Below the pieces are notes generated by a model. The model searched no databases. It saw only the letters and a list, made by a program, of their open reading frames with translations, and was not told the DNA's origin. From positions 1-64,000 of the forward strand of contig CASGCS010000005.1 in NCBI GenBank assembly GCA_949300025.1: DNA of 64,000 nt, read 5' to 3'. The stretch comes from an uncultured bacterium (GTDB lineage Bacteria; Bacteroidota; Bacteroidia; Bacteroidales; UBA932). Made by a program: the position numbers and the translations under genes. Each line of letters opens with the position of its first letter. Position 1 is the stretch's first letter. Shown piece by piece: positions 17,933 through 26,835 of the stretch.

Positions 17933-19213
17933 TTATTCCAACGTATATTTCTTGTAATATGTGGTCCCCTTGTAGGTTATGGACTTGTAATCCATGTAGG
18001 GCACTCTCTTTACATATTTCGTCCCGAAAATACCCAGACCGTTGTTGATATTGGAGTACAGCTGGCTCTTGTATTCCCATATATCCGTAAGGCTGGTGTT
18101 GCCGCCGTACTCCTTCTTCTGAGACCACGAAACAAGCGTCTTCAGATAACGGTCGTAATCTTCATTTGCAACCTGGAAGACCAGATATGCCTTGGGATGG
18201 GGGATTCCGTATCTGTATTGACGGAAACTGGCCGCCACATATATGTGGCCGCAGAATTCGCAGGGAAAATAACCATCCAAATAAAAATCCTCACTTTCAA
18301 CCTTTTCCAATATTTTGTCCACTCTTGGCTGGTTGAAAGAACATTGCAGTCTCAGATACCTGTAGTGCATATCCGTTGTTGTTGCATTGTATTCACCGTG
18401 CAGGTATTGAGGGTAACCATATTCCAAAACAAGAGGGAATTCAATTCCCGCATCATCCGGATACCGGAACTCGGCCACATCCTCCCTCTTTACATCCACC
18501 ACGTTGAACCGGTCTATCCAGTCGTAGTACGGGTCAACGGTTGACAGTATCCTCAGACTGTCGGGATAGGGAATGGTTATAAGTTCCGCCTGACGGTATT
18601 CATCCTTTGCAGGATCGTAATCCATGCCGTATATCCATAAGGGGAAAGTGTGTTCGCTGCAGAAACGGAAAAGGGGGAACTCAGCATTCCGCACATCATT
18701 GAATGAATACTCCGGCGTATTGAGAACAGTTGAATAACCGGTCAGCGTCTCAAGAGGTTGAAGCGCCCTTGTCCCAGGATTATCGTTTGGAAAGAGACGG
18801 TCCAGATAATCAAACCATCTGAACATTGTGGTATCTTCCACATAATATGTTGTCGCAGTAATGGAATCTTCACCTGGAATCAATATTTCAAGTTCATACT
18901 TGGCCGCAGGAATAGGTATGAAATTTGCGCTCCACTCGCCATCCTTTACTTTTGAGAATTCATATTCGTTTTTTTTCAAATAACTAACGTTGCCTTTTAT
19001 ATACTCTATAACCTTTACATCCGCTTTTTCAACCGGAGTATATGAATTCTCAGACATATATGCCGTATAGTTCAGATGCAGGGTCTGCGTCTCGCTGTTT
19101 TCCAGGACACACTCAACATTTACAGCCCTTTTTTCTTCTGGCGACATTACGATTTCCTCCACACACGAGGCAAGGAAAAAGAGAGAAAATATGACCGTCA
19201 GAAGATTGCGCAT
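17933..19213 (-). CDS. DUF4249 lipoprotein, partner of the TonB-dependent receptor
   Basis: Lipoprotein of 426 residues with signal peptide MRNLLTVIFSLFFLASC and acylated Cys17. The body matches DUF4249: an N-terminal beta-rich carboxypeptidase-regulatory-like part (NVECVLENSETQTLHLNYTAY), then the EDSITATTYY segment and long acidic, aromatic stretches. DUF4249 proteins are encoded beside TonB-dependent receptors and probably act at the cell surface with them; their ligands are largely unknown. The ATG at 19213 is preceded by a TAACTTGC box 27 bases away. The glnS stop lies 68 bases upstream on the same strand, so read-through is also possible. Confidence 0.85.
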   Translation of the reverse strand: MRNLLTVIFSLFFLASCVEEIVMSPEEKRAVNVECVLENSETQTLHLNYTAYMSENSYTPVEKADVKVIEYIKGNVSYLKKNEYEFSKVKDGEWSANFIPIPAAKYELEILIPGEDSITATTYYVEDTTMFRWFDYLDRLFPNDNPGTRALQPLETLTGYSTVLNTPEYSFNDVRNAEFPLFRFCSEHTFPLWIYGMDYDPAKDEYRQAELITIPYPDSLRILSTVDPYYDWIDRFNVVDVKREDVAEFRYPDDAGIEFPLVLEYGYPQYLHGEYNATTTDMHYRYLRLQCSFNQPRVDKILEKVESEDFYLDGYFPCEFCGHIYVAASFRQYRYGIPHPKAYLVFQVANEDYDRYLKTLVSWSQKKEYGGNTSLTDIWEYKSQLYSNINNGLGIFGTKYVKRVPYMDYKSITYKGTTYYKKYTLE

Positions 19214-19240
19214 GAGTTATTATGTTTTACTGCCTTGCCC

Positions 19241-19248
19241 GCAAGTTA
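19241..19248 (-). promoter_or_regulatory. TAACTTGC box upstream of the DUF4249 gene
   Basis: Same 8-mer as before pdxA and yicC, on the minus strand, 27 bases from the ATG at 19213. It would allow the DUF4249/TonB pair to be expressed apart from glnS. Confidence 0.35.
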
Positions 19249-19281
19249 TGATTTTGTCTAACTTCCGGGGGCATCTCAATG

Positions 19282-20955
19282 TTACTTTTTAAAGGTATCT
19301 TTCAGCGCAGCCGTCTTGTTGAAAACAGGATTGCCGGGTACCGAATCCCTGTCCTTTACAAAATAGCCGACCCTCTCGAACTGCACGGCAATGCCGCTTT
19401 CATCTTTCAGAAGTGCAGGCTCAGCGTATGCAGAGACAACCTTCATTGAATCGGGGTTAAGATAATCCTTGTAATCCCTGCCCTCCTCTATGGAATCCAT
19501 ATAAGGTTCCGTAAAGAGCTTGTCTATCAGGCGGACTTCCAGTTTTTCGGCATCTGCAACACTCACCCAGTGAATCGTACCCTTTACCGAACGCCACTCT
19601 CCCGCCCCCGGCTTGGAAGCAGGGTCATACGTACATCTTATCTCCGTTATATTGCCGTCGGAATCCTTGATTACCTCCTCGCACTTCACGATGTATGTAT
19701 ATTTGAGACGCACCTCACCGCCCGGTTTGAGACGGAAATACTTTTTGGGAGGCTCTTCCATAAAATCATCGCGCTCAATGTAGAGTTCTCCGGCAAAGGG
19801 GATTTTTCTCTTTGCACCGTCGGGTTCAGCCGGATTAAGAGGTGCTTCAAACTCCTCTACCCTGCCTTTCTCCCAGTTGGTGATTACCAGTTTTACCGGA
19901 TTTAGCACAGCCATATATCTGTTGGAGCGTCTGTTCAAATCCTCCCTCACACACCACTCAAGAAGCGAAAGGTCTATTGTGTTGTCGCGCTTTGCAACAC
20001 CCACCTTCTCTGCAAAAAGCCTTATGCTTTCGGGAGTATAGCCGCGCCTCCTTATGCCGCAGATGGTAGGCATGCGGGGGTCGTCCCACCCCATGACATA
20101 ACCGTTCTTTACAAGTTCCAGAAGTTTTCTCTTGCTCATGACCGTATATGTAAGGTTCAGACGGGCAAATTCATACTGGTGCGACGGGTATATCTCCAGC
20201 TTCTCGATGAACCAGTCGTAAAGAGGACGGTGCACGTCGAATTCAAGCGTACAGATGGAATGGGTTATATGCTCTATTGAATCGCACTGTCCATGGGCGA
20301 AATCATACATGGGATAGATACACCATTTGTTCCCGGTGCGGTGATGATGCGAATAGTTTATCCTGTACATCAGAGGGTCTCTGAGAAGCATGTTGGGATG
20401 CGCCATATCTATCTTTGCCCGCAACACCTTCTCCCCTTCCTTGAAACGGCCCTCTCTCATCTGTCTGAAAAGCGTAAGGTTTTCTTCAACGCTTCTGTCT
20501 CTGTAGGGACTGTTTACACCGGGGGTGCTTACCGTGCCGCGGCCTGCCCTTATCTCCTCCTGGGTCTGGTCATCTACGTATGCCAGCCCTTTCCTGATAA
20601 GCACGCATGCCCACTCGTAAAGCTGCTCGAAATAATCCGATGCATAGAACTCGTTGGCCCATTCAAAACCAAGCCATTTTACATCTTCCTTTATTGAATC
20701 TACATACTCTACATCCTCTTTTGTAGGGTTGGTATCGTCGAAACGGATATTTGTCTTGCCTCCGTATTTTTTTGCCAGTCCGAAATTCAGGCAGATGCTC
20801 TTTGCATGCCCTATATGCAGGTAACCGTTAGGTTCCGGCGGGAAACGGGTGAGCACGCTCGTGCAGCGCCCCGAAGCAAGGTCGTTTTCAATAATCTCCT
20901 CTATGAAATTAAGCTGCTTTTCTGCAGCCTCGCCGTTGTTTTTAACCTCTTCCAT
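19282..20955 (-). CDS. glnS: Glutamine--tRNA ligase
   Basis: Charges tRNA-Gln directly with glutamine. Class I synthetase of 557 residues. The HIGH-type motif is in FPPEPNGYLHIGHAKSICLN (about residues 43-62) and the KMSKS-type motif is VMSKRKL (about 272-278). The IRFDDTNPTKEDVEYVDSI and YDFAHGQCDSIEHITHS segments are diagnostic for GlnRS over GluRS, and a C-terminal anticodon-binding beta-barrel follows. ATG at 20955, 43 bases after a TATATTTG box. Confidence 0.97.
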   Translation of the reverse strand: MEEVKNNGEAAEKQLNFIEEIIENDLASGRCTSVLTRFPPEPNGYLHIGHAKSICLNFGLAKKYGGKTNIRFDDTNPTKEDVEYVDSIKEDVKWLGFEWANEFYASDYFEQLYEWACVLIRKGLAYVDDQTQEEIRAGRGTVSTPGVNSPYRDRSVEENLTLFRQMREGRFKEGEKVLRAKIDMAHPNMLLRDPLMYRINYSHHHRTGNKWCIYPMYDFAHGQCDSIEHITHSICTLEFDVHRPLYDWFIEKLEIYPSHQYEFARLNLTYTVMSKRKLLELVKNGYVMGWDDPRMPTICGIRRRGYTPESIRLFAEKVGVAKRDNTIDLSLLEWCVREDLNRRSNRYMAVLNPVKLVITNWEKGRVEEFEAPLNPAEPDGAKRKIPFAGELYIERDDFMEEPPKKYFRLKPGGEVRLKYTYIVKCEEVIKDSDGNITEIRCTYDPASKPGAGEWRSVKGTIHWVSVADAEKLEVRLIDKLFTEPYMDSIEEGRDYKDYLNPDSMKVVSAYAEPALLKDESGIAVQFERVGYFVKDRDSVPGNPVFNKTAALKDTFKK

Positions 20956-20998
20956 CTGTGTAAAGTATGTATAAAGTATATGTATATTTTAGATTTCG

Positions 20999-21006
20999 CA
21001 AATATA
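20999..21006 (-). promoter_or_regulatory. -7 box TATATTTG for glnS
   Basis: Perfect TAnnTTTG on the minus strand, 43 bases before the glnS ATG. A TTTG lies 22 bases farther upstream, slightly wider than the usual 19-21. Confidence 0.5.
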
Positions 21007-21047
21007 CTCCAATTTATTTCAGATTTTACAAAACAAGAATAAATATG

Positions 21048-21055
21048 TAACTTGC
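21048..21055 (+). promoter_or_regulatory. TAACTTGC box upstream of yicC
   Basis: Third copy of the TAACTTGC 8-mer, on the plus strand, 29 bases before the yicC ATG at 21085 and back to back with the glnS promoter. Confidence 0.35.
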
Positions 21056-21084
21056 GCTCCGTTTTGCACATATACCTGAAAGTT

Positions 21085-21966
21085 ATGATAAAATCCATGA
21101 CAGGCTACGGAAAGGCCGAAACCCTTTTGGAAAACGGGAAGCTGATTGTAGAAATAAGGTCTCTCAACGGTAAGAATGCCGACATTGGAATCAAGAGCCA
21201 GCTCATCCCGCGCGAGAAGGAGATGGAAGTAAGGCAATATATTGCCGGAGAACTTACAAGGGGCAACATAGACCTTTTTGCAAACTGGGAGCAGAATGCA
21301 CAATCCGCGGCAAGGACCCTGAACCGGGAGCTGTTTTCAGAGTATATGAAACAGATTGCCGAGGCTGCCGTTGAAGCCGGCGCAGAGAGAGAAATCGCCA
21401 CGGCGCCGGAAATGATTGCCGCTGTAATAAAGATACCCGACGTACTCGAACAGCCTAAACAGGAACTCTCCGCAGAGCAGTGGGAAATCTTCTTCAACAC
21501 CATAAAGCAGGCCGTTGCCAATCTCGACTCGTTCAGAAGCAGGGAGGGAGAGACTCTCCATGCAGATGTCACAAAAAGGGTAGGATATATAGAATCATTC
21601 GTAGACGAGGTTGAAAAATATGAACAGGAGCGCATCGTCTCCATTCGCGAACGCATTCTCTCAAGACTTGAAGAGATGAAAGTGAAGACAGACGAAAACC
21701 GTCTCGAGCAGGAGATAATCCTCTACATTGAAAAACTCGACATAAACGAAGAAAAGGTGCGCCTGCGCCAGCACTGCAGATATTTTATGGAGACCATCGA
21801 CGGAGAAACGCACCCCGGGAAAAAACTGGGATTCATAGCCCAGGAGATGGGACGCGAGATAAACACCATGGGGTCAAAGGCCAACCATGCCCAAATACAG
21901 AAACTCGTTGTAAGGATGAAAGACGAACTGGAAAAGATAAAGGAGCAGTCACTCAATATTCTATAA
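21085..21966 (+). CDS. yicC: YicC family endoribonuclease-like protein
   Basis: 293 residues starting MIKSMTGYGKAE, the invariant N-terminus of the YicC/YloC family. Other family parts are IEIRSLNGKNADIGIK, a central coiled region, and the C-terminal FMETIDGETHPGKKLGFIAQEMGREINTMGSKANHA segment with conserved Glu and His residues. Family members have been reported to act as endoribonucleases in RNA turnover; that activity is not proven here. The frame opens earlier at 21052, but the ATG at 21085 is the family start. Its stop codon interlocks with the convergent lipoprotein gene (six-base overlap). Confidence 0.93.
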   Translation: MIKSMTGYGKAETLLENGKLIVEIRSLNGKNADIGIKSQLIPREKEMEVRQYIAGELTRGNIDLFANWEQNAQSAARTLNRELFSEYMKQIAEAAVEAGAEREIATAPEMIAAVIKIPDVLEQPKQELSAEQWEIFFNTIKQAVANLDSFRSREGETLHADVTKRVGYIESFVDEVEKYEQERIVSIRERILSRLEEMKVKTDENRLEQEIILYIEKLDINEEKVRLRQHCRYFMETIDGETHPGKKLGFIAQEMGREINTMGSKANHAQIQKLVVRMKDELEKIKEQSLNIL

Positions 21967-22836
21967 TCCCAGTTCCTCCTTAAGTGCCAGAGCCTCCCTT
22001 GTCTGCATGCGGGCAAGCGAATAGTCTATCCATTTTCCGGCCAAAGCGGTGTTTCCAAGCACTTCGCACCCTACGGCAACGTTGTAGGCTGCATAAGCCG
22101 AATGCAGCGGATTTGCCGAATCTGCAAGTTTCATCCAGATTTCTATGGCTTCCTCCCATTTGAAATCCTGTGCCATCCGGCAGGCTTTTGTCCACGCATT
22201 GCCTGAAAATACCGCCAGCATGCGATTTTCGCCCTTCCATTGCGGAGAGAGTGCAGAAGCCAGTGTCCTGCCCATTTCAAAGGAAATTTCCGCCATATAC
22301 TCCTCCACTTCACCTATCTTTTCTCCGCCATACCGGAATGACTTTATGAATATGCTGTCTGCAAAGAGATTTTCATAAATGCAGTTCGACAGCGAATCAT
22401 ACACCCCCAACCTTGCGGCGTAGGGGATGACCATGACTTGATAATAGTTGTCGGCATTCCTTTCAGGCTTCTCCATTACAGCGTCTGATATTACAAAATT
22501 CAGTTCGGAACCGCGCTCCGCGAGAATCCTGCGCAATATTGCACTGTCTCTCGCATAGTCTGGATCTGAAACGAGATAGTTTCTGATCCGGTCAAGCCCT
22601 ATGCCCCTGTCTTCCGCCAGCTTTGCCATGAAACCGCCCATGATACCTGTTGTAAAGGTACTGTCGAAATGCTCTTTTACTGCAAAGATTGCAATGTCCC
22701 GTCCGCCTACCGGCAAATCGAACTCTGCCGGAATGCGCTCCTCGAACTCTGCATATCTGGCCTGCGGTGCACACGAAGCAAGCCAGAAAAATGCAACGGA
22801 TGCAAGAAAGGGTATAAAAAATCTACTCCGTATCAT
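21961..22836 (-). CDS. Lipoprotein with C-terminal TPR-like part, DUF6340-like
   Basis: 291 residues from ATG 22836; a GTG one codon earlier is also possible. The signal peptide ends in FFWLASC, predicting lipid attachment. The middle contains IAIFAVKEHFDSTFTTGIMGG, RILAERGSELNFVISDAVME and YAARLGVYDSLSNC, which resemble Bacteroidota lipoproteins grouped as DUF6340 (placed from memory, so tentative). The last 90 residues (AWTKACRMAQDFKWEEAIEIWMKLA...AAYNVAVGCEVLG) look like a TPR pair. Function unknown. Its stop overlaps the end of yicC. Confidence 0.6.
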   Translation of the reverse strand: MIRSRFFIPFLASVAFFWLASCAPQARYAEFEERIPAEFDLPVGGRDIAIFAVKEHFDSTFTTGIMGGFMAKLAEDRGIGLDRIRNYLVSDPDYARDSAILRRILAERGSELNFVISDAVMEKPERNADNYYQVMVIPYAARLGVYDSLSNCIYENLFADSIFIKSFRYGGEKIGEVEEYMAEISFEMGRTLASALSPQWKGENRMLAVFSGNAWTKACRMAQDFKWEEAIEIWMKLADSANPLHSAYAAYNVAVGCEVLGNTALAGKWIDYSLARMQTREALALKEELGL

Positions 22837-22895
22837 CACATGAAAAAATTAAGGGTTACAGGTTCTCACGTCAAAGACTGTGCCTGAAATGCATA

Positions 22896-22929
22896 TAAAA
22901 AGAATGTGCCGGAATCTGCATCCCGGCAC
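22896..22929 (-). terminator. Rho-independent terminator after fabG
   Basis: Perfect 7-base stem GTGCCGG/CCGGCAC (906-912 with 923-929 in the 22 kb numbering) with a 10-base loop. On the minus strand it is followed by ATTCTTTTTAT. It closes the yajC-to-fabG operon. Confidence 0.75.
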
Positions 22930-22936
22930 ACCTGAA

Positions 22937-23683
22937 TTACATCTGCATACCGCCGCAGACCGATATTACCTGGCCGGTAACATAAGACGAGAGGTCGCTT
23001 GCCAAAAAGAGGCAGACATTGGCTATGTCTTCCGGCGTACCGCCGCGTCTGAGAGGAATCTTCTTGGCCCACTCGGCCTTTATCTCATCGGGCAGTTTGT
23101 CTGTCATCTCGGTAATTATAAAGCCGGGGGCCACTGCATTCGCCCTTATTCCGCGAGAGCCGAGCTCCTGCGCTATGGATTTTGCAAGACCTATCATACC
23201 TGCCTTGGAAGCAGAGTAGTTGCACTGCCCGGCATTGCCGTGCACACCCACGACAGAACTCATATTGATAATTGAACCGCTCTTCTGGCGCATCATGACA
23301 GGCGTTACGGCATGTATGAAGTTATAGGCAGACTTGAGGTTCACTGTAAGTACGGCATCCCACTGCTGCTCCGACATACGCATCATAAGGCCGTCTTTTG
23401 TTATACCTGCATTGTTCACAAGAATATCAAGCTTTCCAAAGCACTCCACAACCTTTGCAACGGCGTCATGAGCCTGCTGGAAATCGGCGGCATTTGATGC
23501 TATTGCCAGCACCTTTACACCGTATGCTTCTATCTCTTTTTTTGTCTGCTCGCCTCTTTCATCTATTACAAGATCAGTAAAGGCGATATTGGCTCCCTGT
23601 TGAGCATACTTGAGGGCAATGGCCTTGCCTATGCCCCTTGCAGCGCCTGTGATAAGCGCAACTTTTCCTTCCAGTAATTTCAT
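22937..23683 (-). CDS. fabG: 3-oxoacyl-[acyl-carrier-protein] reductase
   Basis: NADPH-dependent reduction of 3-oxoacyl-ACP in fatty-acid elongation. Short-chain dehydrogenase of 248 residues: VALITGAARGIGKAIA (cofactor binding, about residues 8-23), LDILVNNAGIT (about 86-96), catalytic Ser in IINMSSVVGVHGN, the YSASKAGMIGL Tyr-Lys pair, and VAPGFIITEMTDKLP. Good match to FabG rather than other SDRs. Last gene before the terminator at 22896-22929; follows rimO by 21 bases. Confidence 0.93.
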   Translation of the reverse strand: MKLLEGKVALITGAARGIGKAIALKYAQQGANIAFTDLVIDERGEQTKKEIEAYGVKVLAIASNAADFQQAHDAVAKVVECFGKLDILVNNAGITKDGLMMRMSEQQWDAVLTVNLKSAYNFIHAVTPVMMRQKSGSIINMSSVVGVHGNAGQCNYSASKAGMIGLAKSIAQELGSRGIRANAVAPGFIITEMTDKLPDEIKAEWAKKIPLRRGGTPEDIANVCLFLASDLSSYVTGQVISVCGGMQM

Positions 23684-23704
23684 ATCTCAATCATTTAAAC
23701 TGTA

Positions 23705-25054
23705 TCAAATAAATTCTGCCGACAGGTCATACTCGTCGGCGCCGGTTATCCTTACATTTGCAAATGTACCTATAAAATGGAGAGGAACCGCCTCTTTTCC
23801 GAATCTTTTGTAAAAACTCGCTGCGCTTACCAGGATTTCTCCGTCTACCTCCGGGCTCTCATATTGCGAACGGGCAATGAAAACGCCGTCTGAAAAGGAA
23901 TCTATTATAACCCGCTCACAAGAGCCTGTACGGCCCATATTCCATGCAAGCGATATTCCTGACTGCAACTCCATGAGAGCATTATAACGCTTCCGCTTTG
24001 TAGAGGGCCTTACGGTGTCGCGATAATGCCTGGCACCCCACGTCCCTTCCTCTTCGGAATAGGTAAAGGCTCCCAGCCGCTCAAACCTGTTTTTACTTAC
24101 AAAAGAGAGCAGTTTTGCAAATTCGCGGCTTCCTTCGGTGGGAAAACCCACTATCATGGTTGTCCTTAACGCAATTCCGGGAACAGATTCCCTTATCCGG
24201 TCTACAATCTTCTGTGTCTGCACCCCGTCTATTTCGCGTTTCATGGATTTGAGCACCTTGCCACAGGCATGCTGCAGCGGAATATCCAGATATTTGCAGA
24301 TTTTAGGATTCTCCGCCATTACCCTGAGCAAATCTCCGGGGAACTGCGCCGGATAGGAATAGTGCAGCCTTATCCACTCTATTCCCTCAATTCCTGCGAG
24401 CTTTTCAAGAAGAGGTGCAATCCTGCGCTTTCCGTAGAGGTCAAGCCCGTAGTAGGTGGTATCCTGCGCCACTACAATCAATTCCTTGACCCCGCGTGAT
24501 GCAAGCAGCCTGGCCTCTTCCATAATCTCCTCTTCCGGAACAGAGATATGCGCGCCTCTTATGTACGGTATGGAACAGTATGAACAGCGGCGGTTGCACC
24601 CTTCCGAAATCTTAAGGTAGGCATAATGCCCCGGAGTGGTAAGATAACGCCCGGTATTCCGTGCAGAGAGATTCCTTACTCCAAGAGCATGCAGCAGGTC
24701 TTCATAATCGAAAACGCCGAAAAATCCGTCTACTTCCGGCATCTCTTCTCTTAGTTCAGCCCTGTATCGCTGCGAAAGGCAGCCGAACACATATACGGCC
24801 TTTACCCACCCTGCCTTCTTGGCCTCTATCGCCGCCAGAACGGTATTTACAGACTCTTCCTTTGCGTCGTTTATGAAACCGCAGGTATTTATTGCCAGCG
24901 CATCCACAACAATCATATTTCCCCCGGCATCACGCGCAGGAAGTTCATCGGAGGCTACAACCTCCATGCCTGCATCACTTATCCGGCTCAGGATATGCTC
25001 GGAGTCCACCCTGTTCTTTGAACAGCCCAGAGTTATGAGTTGGATTCTACTCAA
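23705..25054 (-). CDS. rimO: Ribosomal protein S12 methylthiotransferase RimO
   Basis: Radical SAM enzyme adding a methylthio group to an aspartate of S12. 449 residues: N-terminal UPF0004 domain with LGCSKNRVDSEH and NTCGFINDAKEESV, radical SAM cluster motif CNRRCSYCSIPYIRG (C-x3-C-x2-C), DIPLQHACGKVLKSMKR, then a C-terminal TRAM domain. The start is a TTG at 25054 overlapping the DUF5606 stop by eight bases; no in-frame ATG gives the family N-terminus. Part of the yajC-to-fabG run. Confidence 0.95.
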   Translation of the reverse strand: MSRIQLITLGCSKNRVDSEHILSRISDAGMEVVASDELPARDAGGNMIVVDALAINTCGFINDAKEESVNTVLAAIEAKKAGWVKAVYVFGCLSQRYRAELREEMPEVDGFFGVFDYEDLLHALGVRNLSARNTGRYLTTPGHYAYLKISEGCNRRCSYCSIPYIRGAHISVPEEEIMEEARLLASRGVKELIVVAQDTTYYGLDLYGKRRIAPLLEKLAGIEGIEWIRLHYSYPAQFPGDLLRVMAENPKICKYLDIPLQHACGKVLKSMKREIDGVQTQKIVDRIRESVPGIALRTTMIVGFPTEGSREFAKLLSFVSKNRFERLGAFTYSEEEGTWGARHYRDTVRPSTKRKRYNALMELQSGISLAWNMGRTGSCERVIIDSFSDGVFIARSQYESPEVDGEILVSAASFYKRFGKEAVPLHFIGTFANVRITGADEYDLSAEFI

Positions 25055-25490
25055 CTTCGGCCTCCTTTGCCTCCTTGTCGCCTTCTGCCTCCTCTTCTTT
25101 CACGAAATCGAGCGAAGCATACTCCTTCAGGCAGTTGTACCACTCCACAACCTTCTTCATGTGGGAGACATAGAAGCGGTCTCTGTCATAATCGGGCAAG
25201 ACCTCTTCAAAAAAGGCCTTGAGCGTTTCAGGTGCGCTCTTTCCCGAAGGAGCAGCCTGTTCTCCCAACTTTGCCTTCATGTTTTCGAAAACATCCTGCA
25301 ACTTAACCTCGCTCTCGTCTGTATATATCGAAATATCGTGCAAAGATGTCATGCGTGAAGTCAGCGGAGCACACGACCTTTTTCCGGTTATCAGCGACTC
25401 TACAATCACTCCCGCACGAGCCTGCGACAAATAACGGAACAAGCCCTGTTGCCCGTTAATTGAAAATACTTTCTTTAAGTCTGTAGCCAT
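25047..25490 (-). CDS. DUF5606 protein
   Basis: 147 residues. The start (KKVFSINGQQGLFRYLSQARAGVIVESL) and the TSLHDISIYTDE segment match the DUF5606 family found across Bacteroidota. The body is a small alpha/beta domain; the tail is very acidic (EEEAEGDKEAKEAEVE). No catalytic motif and no known function. Encoded between the TerB/DnaJ gene (11 bases) and rimO (eight-base overlap), so translationally coupled with rimO; a role in ribosome assembly is only a guess from that linkage. Confidence 0.8.
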   Translation of the reverse strand: MATDLKKVFSINGQQGLFRYLSQARAGVIVESLITGKRSCAPLTSRMTSLHDISIYTDESEVKLQDVFENMKAKLGEQAAPSGKSAPETLKAFFEEVLPDYDRDRFYVSHMKKVVEWYNCLKEYASLDFVKEEEAEGDKEAKEAEVE

Positions 25491-25501
25491 ATTCTTATCA
25501 A

Positions 25502-26230
25502 TTAGTTGAATCCTCTTTCCTTCTTTATCGTCTCATAGGCTGCGACGATAGTCTTGAACTTCTCTTCGGCTGATTTCCTCACATCGGCCCCAAGCGACTC
25601 CACCCTGTCTGGATGATGCTTGAAGGCAAGCCGCTTGTATGCCCTTTTCACCTCTTCATCTGAAGCGTCGGGAGTCAGTTCCAGCACCTTGTAGGCATCG
25701 TCGAGGCTGTTGCTGAACATTGCAAAGAGAGAGTCGCTCTCCTGCCTTGAGATACCCATGTAAAGGGCGATGTTTTTCAACGTTTCAACCTCAATGGCGC
25801 TGACATGGCCGTCGGCCTGTGCTATGCCTATAAGGTAGTGCATCAGTTGAAGCCTCTGCGAGATATCCATGTGAGCCTTGATCTGGGCACATACGGAAGG
25901 CAGGTCTATCTCTTTTCCGAGAAGTTTCTTCATAATCTGAAGCGCCTGGGCAACTGCACCTTCGCCAAAGTTCACCCTTATGAACCCCTTTACGTAATCA
26001 AGTTCGGAGCGCATGACCTTGCCGTCGGACTTCATGACTGCAGCGGAGAGAACCAGCAGTGAAATCATGAAACTGTTGCGCTGGCCCTGCATGCCGGAAA
26101 GGGTGTCATCTGCCCTGCCGGCATTCCCGACACCCTCGAAAAGCGCTCCGAGCGAAAAGCCGAGCAGCGCTCCTATAGGCCCGGCCAAAGCCCAGCCCAA
26201 TACTCCGGATATCCACTTTCCTACTCCCAT
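25502..26230 (-). CDS. TerB-like/DnaJ domain protein (DjlA-like)
   Basis: 242 residues in three parts. Residues 1-35 are a glycine-rich hydrophobic segment (GKWISGVLGWALAGPIGALLGFSLGALF), probably membrane-inserting. Residues about 50-165 are a TerB-like helical domain (LVLSAAVMKSDGKVMRSELDYVK, IAQADGHVSAIEVETL). The end is a J domain with the HPD triad (FKHHPDRVESLG), expected to stimulate DnaK ATPase. The layout is that of DjlA, a membrane-anchored DnaK co-chaperone. Lies 11 bases from each neighbour. Confidence 0.85.
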   Translation of the reverse strand: MGVGKWISGVLGWALAGPIGALLGFSLGALFEGVGNAGRADDTLSGMQGQRNSFMISLLVLSAAVMKSDGKVMRSELDYVKGFIRVNFGEGAVAQALQIMKKLLGKEIDLPSVCAQIKAHMDISQRLQLMHYLIGIAQADGHVSAIEVETLKNIALYMGISRQESDSLFAMFSNSLDDAYKVLELTPDASDEEVKRAYKRLAFKHHPDRVESLGADVRKSAEEKFKTIVAAYETIKKERGFN

Positions 26231-26241
26231 ACCGCCGTGAT

Positions 26242-26829
26242 TTACAAGGTTCTCATTGTGTTATACACCTCAATTATCTGAGGAAGCAGTGCCTGATTTT
26301 CGCCTGCAAATATAGTAAAATCCGCCATTGCTCTCATTTTTTCATCTGTCATCTGCGCAGCCATCCTTTTCAGCACCGCCTCCCTGGTCGTGTTGTCGCG
26401 TCTTATCACCCGCTCAATCCTCAACTCTTCAGGTGCGGTTACAAGCAGAATCCTGTCTGCCGCTCTCCTTACCAGAGGTTTCTGCAATATAATGGCCGAT
26501 TCCATTATGACAAAATCTGAACCTCTCCACTTCTCCTTCCACCGCTCGAAATCACGCATGACCGCCGGGTGCACAAGTTCTTCGGTCTTTTGCAGCAAAT
26601 CGGCGGACGAGAAGATTTTCCTTGCCATTGCCTCACGCTGTATTACACCATCTTTCATTATATCCCGGCCAAGCAGCGAGAGAAGGGCCTCGCGCAGAGG
26701 CTCATCCGTGTCGTACAGCTTTTTTGCCATTTCATCGGAACAATAAAGCGGCACGCCCATCTTGTTGAAAATGTTCGAGACATAGGATTTTCCGCTGCCT
26801 ATGCCACCTGTACAGCCCAATACTTTCAT
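26242..26829 (-). CDS. coaE: Dephospho-CoA kinase
   Basis: Last step of coenzyme A synthesis: phosphorylates dephospho-CoA at the 3'-hydroxyl. 195 residues. P-loop GCTGGIGSGKSYVS at about residues 5-18, then YCSDEMAKKLYDTDEP, HPAVMRDFERW and the lid region RIERVIRRDNTTREAVLKRMAAQ. Six bases separate it from the ybbR-like gene upstream. A standard member of the nusB-yajC-ybbR-coaE order common in Bacteroidota. Confidence 0.95.
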   Translation of the reverse strand: MKVLGCTGGIGSGKSYVSNIFNKMGVPLYCSDEMAKKLYDTDEPLREALLSLLGRDIMKDGVIQREAMARKIFSSADLLQKTEELVHPAVMRDFERWKEKWRGSDFVIMESAIILQKPLVRRAADRILLVTAPEELRIERVIRRDNTTREAVLKRMAAQMTDEKMRAMADFTIFAGENQALLPQIIEVYNTMRTL

Positions 26830-26835
26830 GACAGA

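Noticed and set aside
19070..19079. Further copy of the 10-mer GTTCAGATGC
   Set aside because: It is a single copy inside the DUF4249 coding sequence with no inverted partner nearby; chance or codon use explains it.
15830..19213. SusC/SusD polysaccharide-utilisation pair
   Set aside because: The receptor lacks the long SusC N-terminal domain and its partner is DUF4249, not SusD; no glycoside hydrolases or sensor genes are near.
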